Assembly (NCBI GenBank): GCA_964019055.1
Contig: OZ025206.1
Location: forward strand, 6,792,117 to 6,856,116
From: Anthopleura xanthogrammica
Taxonomy: Eukaryota; Cnidaria; Anthozoa; Actiniaria; Actiniidae
Length of the DNA: 64,000 bases
Direction: 5' to 3'
A program made the translations under genes and the position numbers. This document shows, piece by piece, positions 60,717 through 64,000 of this stretch. The stretch's first letter is position 1; each line of letters opens with the position of its first letter. The notes beneath the pieces were generated by a model. The model was not told the origin of the DNA. It did no database searches and was given only the letters and a program-made list of their open reading frames with translations.

Positions 60717-60743
60717 TTGGTTGGTTGGTTGGTTGGTTGGTTG
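60717..60743. repeat. (TTGG)n tract at the end of unit C similarity
   Basis: About six TTGG units mark the point where unit C stops matching A and B. Confidence 0.85.
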
Positions 60744-60763
60744 GCGAAATATATAATAGACCC

Positions 60764-61340
60764 GGTTTAGACGTTGAATTTCACATGTACACTTGCCGAA
60801 TCTAATGCAAACTAGACTGGTGCCCATTGGTGAAAGGCGTAAGCTTTTGAGAACATGGAGGTCTGAAAATATATAGCAGACTTAGTGAGAACTGATAAGC
60901 CTCTGAGTACCTTTGAGTTCATTTGAATTTCATTTGAGTTCATTTGGCATTCGTTTGGCATTTCTCTTTGAGTTCGTGGAACGACCCGTTCCGAAAACGC
61001 TCGACATCTTTTAGTGTTGGTCTACCACGAATGGCGTATGCATTTGTGTGTATTTTGAGCCTCCCCGAAGCAAAATAACTCGCCATAATTATCTTCAATT
61101 CAATCACAACCTTCTACAAGTCCAAATCTGAACAATGGCGTTGTGTCGCAGGCACATCAACCTCGTGACTTGCACGTAGAATGCACATTCTCGACATAGA
61201 AGATAGATATAAAGCCCAAACCTAGACTCGGCCCGGCCTAAAGGCCTGGGCAGGAGTAATGAGCAAAACCTATTGTTTGAATTCATTTGCATTACATTAA
61301 ATTCGGCACACATGAAATTCATGTCTAAACCGGGCCTATT
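60764..61340. mobile_element. Inverted-repeat element, about 575 bp
   Basis: The ends are CCGGTTTAGACGTTGAATTT and, inverted, GAAATTCATGTCTAAACCGG. Same terminal family as the foldback MITE at 6436-6560. No ORF of interest inside. Confidence 0.72.
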
Positions 61341-61514
61341 ACACTTTAGTACACCTAATTCCATTTATTGCTTTCTTTTGTGTCTATTGGACTATTACAT
61401 TTTAACAAGCAATTTTCATTTTAATAAAAAATATTTTAGAAATATCTTAAAAGAAAATTTCGGGACCGTGCAATTATCTGTCCGTTTAATAAAGGGTGCC
61501 CGCCTAATAGTACT

Positions 61515-61799
61515 GGGGGGGGGGGGTGGGGAAGGGGAGTATTTCGGGTAATTTCATACGGGGATGCTCCGCCTGGCCTCTCGACCCCTTACCCTTTCAT
61601 ATACCAAATTTCAGCAAAAAGTTACCTCTTTTATGTGCATTTTTGCCTGAAAAGGTACCCCTTTCGTATACCTTTGAAGAAAAGCTACCCCTTTTTATAC
61701 CAAAATTCACAAATTTCCACCCTTTTCTATACCTGCGGCCTGAAAAAGGTACCCCTTTCGAGAGGAGCGTACAGTCTATTATAGGGAGTACCCCCCGGG
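61515..61799. mobile_element. 300-bp-family MITE, third copy (285 bp)
   Basis: ATAGTACT flanks at 61507-61514 and 61800-61807. Same G/C-homopolymer ends and TACCCCTTT blocks as the copies in units B and C, but at a different target site. Confidence 0.88.
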
Positions 61800-61809
61800 A
61801 TAGTACTAT

Positions 61810-63580
61810 CATAGTGTGGAAGTTCGACGTTTGAACTTAGCCAAAGAATCTATATATGCTATACTAGAAGTGATCCCTTAATCCACCGCATCTCTTTGCT
61901 TCATTGTCGATTCAGCGAAAATCAAGAAAATAAGAAAATCAAGATCCTAATTTTAGCAATATCCTAGTGTTACATGATCCCCTGATCAACTGCATCTCTT
62001 TGCAGCTCAATGTGAACGTTACTCAATATGTGATAGATAAAACATGAGCGGGAGACCTTTATGGGGATTTAAAATGGCGAACCGCAAGCGAGCCCTTTTA
62101 GCCCCATAAAGGTCGGACGCGAATGTTTTATCTCACTTATAAAAAGTTTAGGATAGTTTGGTCATGTATTACTTAATTTTCAAGATAAAAGCACTTTTCG
62201 CCGAGAAAATCTGAGTTGTATGCAAATCAGGACGAATCTCTTGCTGATTTAAAATCTCGGTCATGGTTGTGATTTTCTATTGTGTTTGGCCTTATGAATA
62301 TTAATGAGTTTGATAAGAAAAGCTACAATACTGTTATCTCTCTTCTAAAAGTTAACAAGACGCTGGTGGCAGCGTGCACTGGGTTACCTGGAGGGGGTGG
62401 GACCAGGGGCAGGGGGGAGGGTAAGGGTCCTAGGGCACACTTGACCCACCCTTTGTGGAAAAAGAGTGATCAATTATAAAATAAGCTGGACTGTAATTTG
62501 GTTTTTAATATTTCTGATGTATCGTACTGTCGAGGCCCTCGTTTTCTTTTTTCGTCGTTTTTCAAAAGACAGTCAGAGACTGCCTACTATAAATGTACAG
62601 TGAAAGCCATTTTGGAAAAAAAAATTAAATCAAAAACTAAATCTTCGAAAATACCCATTTTGGTGAAGTTCAACTTCCATATTCTTCCGATTCCAGTCCG
62701 AGTTTTATCATACTTAATTAAGTCGCAGACAGAAAGTCGGCAAAGCGAGCTGACGGAGACACGTTTGCTTGAGGTCAGCATTATTTGTTTACTACATGAA
62801 TCCTTCGTTTAGAACGGTAAGACGAGCAAATAATTGCTCAACACTACCCTCAGAATTGCTTTACATTTTACAATTTTCTATGTTCGTATATATTTGTAAA
62901 TCAATCGACAGTTCGTAAATGTTTGACGAGTGAGCCGTGAGTTGAATGACTTTATAAGAGATCGATCTGAGAATCAAAATACATGCGTTCGATTTAACAA
63001 TATTTCTCATTACTCTTCAGTTCTTAATATCAAAATGAAAGCCCAAATAAACTTCGTTGTACCTCATGTTTATTTGTAGTAGTCTTGTTGAGTCAATCCA
63101 TTAAATATAGCATCCGAGAATCGGGTCGGTAAAACTCGAATGAAGTCAGGACGTCCCATCGGTTTGATTTAGCTTGGAGTGCGTAGAAATTCTTTAATAC
63201 AAGAATTAAATATCGGCCACGGCTAGCTTTTTCCTTTTGTACTGATACTACAGATAATACTGCTTTAGATAGCTGAGTCATAGCACGAGTAGTTAATCAA
63301 AGTTAGCGGATTTGCCGTGAGCAATGTAAATTCTTCAGAATTCCGGGTTGGATTAGAATTATCCTTGTTTACGAATAAATTAAAAATTCTGACTCGGCTC
63401 ACTCTTTAATTACAGCAGTCAACGAAATAGAGCATGCGTAGACATTAATTTATGTCACATGATACGCTAGCTCCGCCCTCTCTTAATTAGTTGGCAACGT
63501 AGTGACATTGATTGAAATTTGGCACATGCTAATTGATCGGACTATAGGCAGGAACCCTGTATCAGATGCCCGCTAAGGAC
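61810..63580. other. Flanking region, no gene seen
   Basis: AT-rich with a G-rich stretch at 62388-62427 (several GGG runs, possible G-quadruplex on the plus strand). A 104-codon frame at 62498 has no recognisable features. Confidence 0.45.
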
Positions 63581-63582
63581 TG

Positions 63583-63894
63583 TTGGGTAAGGCCGCAATG
63601 ACCCTCTGGGTAGTATTGCGCAACTTTGCCATTTTGTCGCGAAGGAATCAGAAAGAAAAAAAAAAAACGAAGGTATTTTATGACTGGTTTACCACAGGTA
63701 ACCCAGTAATTATCATGGCGTACCCTAGAGTGATTCTCATAAAGGCCGTGAAATACACTTCAGCGTATTACCCACTACTTCACTCTGATTCTTTTGTTTC
63801 ACGGGTTAATGAAAACCACTCTAGCTTGCATTTGTTGTTAGACCATGATAAAGAATTAAAGGATTACTTATTACATTATATACTTGATGAATGA
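63583..63894 (+). CDS. Unclassified 103-codon open frame
   Basis: I do not recognise it. The second half, from the internal Met in MAYPRVILIK, has a mixed, globular-looking composition, but the first half contains a lysine run encoded by an A-homopolymer. GT and AG dinucleotides around 63671-63696 would permit an intron upstream of the internal Met. It may be one exon of a gene continuing elsewhere, or chance. Confidence 0.2.
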   Translation: MGKAAMTLWVVLRNFAILSRRNQKEKKKTKVFYDWFTTGNPVIIMAYPRVILIKAVKYTSAYYPLLHSDSFVSRVNENHSSLHLLLDHDKELKDYLLHYILDE

Positions 63895-63914
63895 AGCTTG
63901 CTTTGCCCTTGGAC

Positions 63915-63995
63915 ACTTCATGGCGAGAAATGTTGGACATCAATGGCCGGAGATTATTATTCATGACAAAATCAGCCGTCAATCATGTACACAGA
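63915..63995. repeat. Inverted copy of a dispersed repeat also at 53440-53505
   Basis: ATGGCGAGAAATGTTGGACA and TTATTCATGACAAAATCAGC here are inverted in 53440-53505; the first block also occurs in direct orientation at 34193. The copy runs up to near the window edge. Confidence 0.7.
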
Positions 63996-64000
63996 ATCGT

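Overview
The window is nuclear DNA of an animal, most likely an anthozoan cnidarian (coral or sea anemone). It is AT-rich and has spliced genes with GT-AG introns, conserved metazoan mitochondrial and ER genes, and very many MITEs, foldback elements and microsatellites. A short dispersed repeat with the cores TTCTCCGGTTTTCCTCCCTC and ATTCCAATTCGATCT recalls repeats common in coral genomes; that link is from memory and the species is not established.

Region 1 (1 to about 13.6 kb) is ordinary gene-dense sequence. It holds the 3' part of an IRE1-like kinase/RNase gene (+), a seven-exon LETMD1 gene (-) head-to-head with a one-exon CutA gene (+) across a 106-bp shared promoter, a two-exon CCDC51/MITOK gene (+), and a one-exon 474-codon gene of unknown function (-). 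Region 2 (13.6 to 19.7 kb) has no convincing intact gene. It carries hairpin MITEs, simple repeats, a long palindrome and a broken fragment of the peptide locus described next.

Region 3 (19.7 to about 60.7 kb) is a tandem segmental duplication in three units, A (19735-29830), B (31165-47507) and C (47508-60714). Each unit carries one copy of a small secreted cysteine-rich peptide gene. The gene has a conserved promoter (four CCAAT boxes and a TATA-like box), a non-coding first exon, a signal-peptide exon, a seven-cysteine exon and a tail exon. Five of the cysteine spacings match big/beta-defensins. Introns beside the cysteine exon are about 99% identical between units, but the exon itself differs by up to 12%, almost entirely at amino-acid-changing positions, with every cysteine kept. 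This looks like a rapidly diversifying host-defence or venom-type peptide family. The tails differ: A is full length, B has a stop codon in the tail exon, and C has no tail exon in the window.

The duplicated units act as a natural insertion assay, because empty and filled sites can be compared. Insertions shared by B and C but absent from A make B and C the younger pair. B alone carries a 2,196-bp element with perfect 30-bp terminal inverted repeats flanked by TTAA. It encodes a Crypton/DUF3504-type tyrosine recombinase with one frameshift, an unusual combination. The first intron of the peptide gene holds an (ATCC)n array that varies from a few degenerate units (B) to 120 (A) and 449 (C). 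Between A and B lie sixteen copies of a 21-bp unit, almost all able to form a C(UUCG)G hairpin in RNA. Region 4 (60.7 to 64 kb) is unrelated flank with more MITEs and no confident gene.
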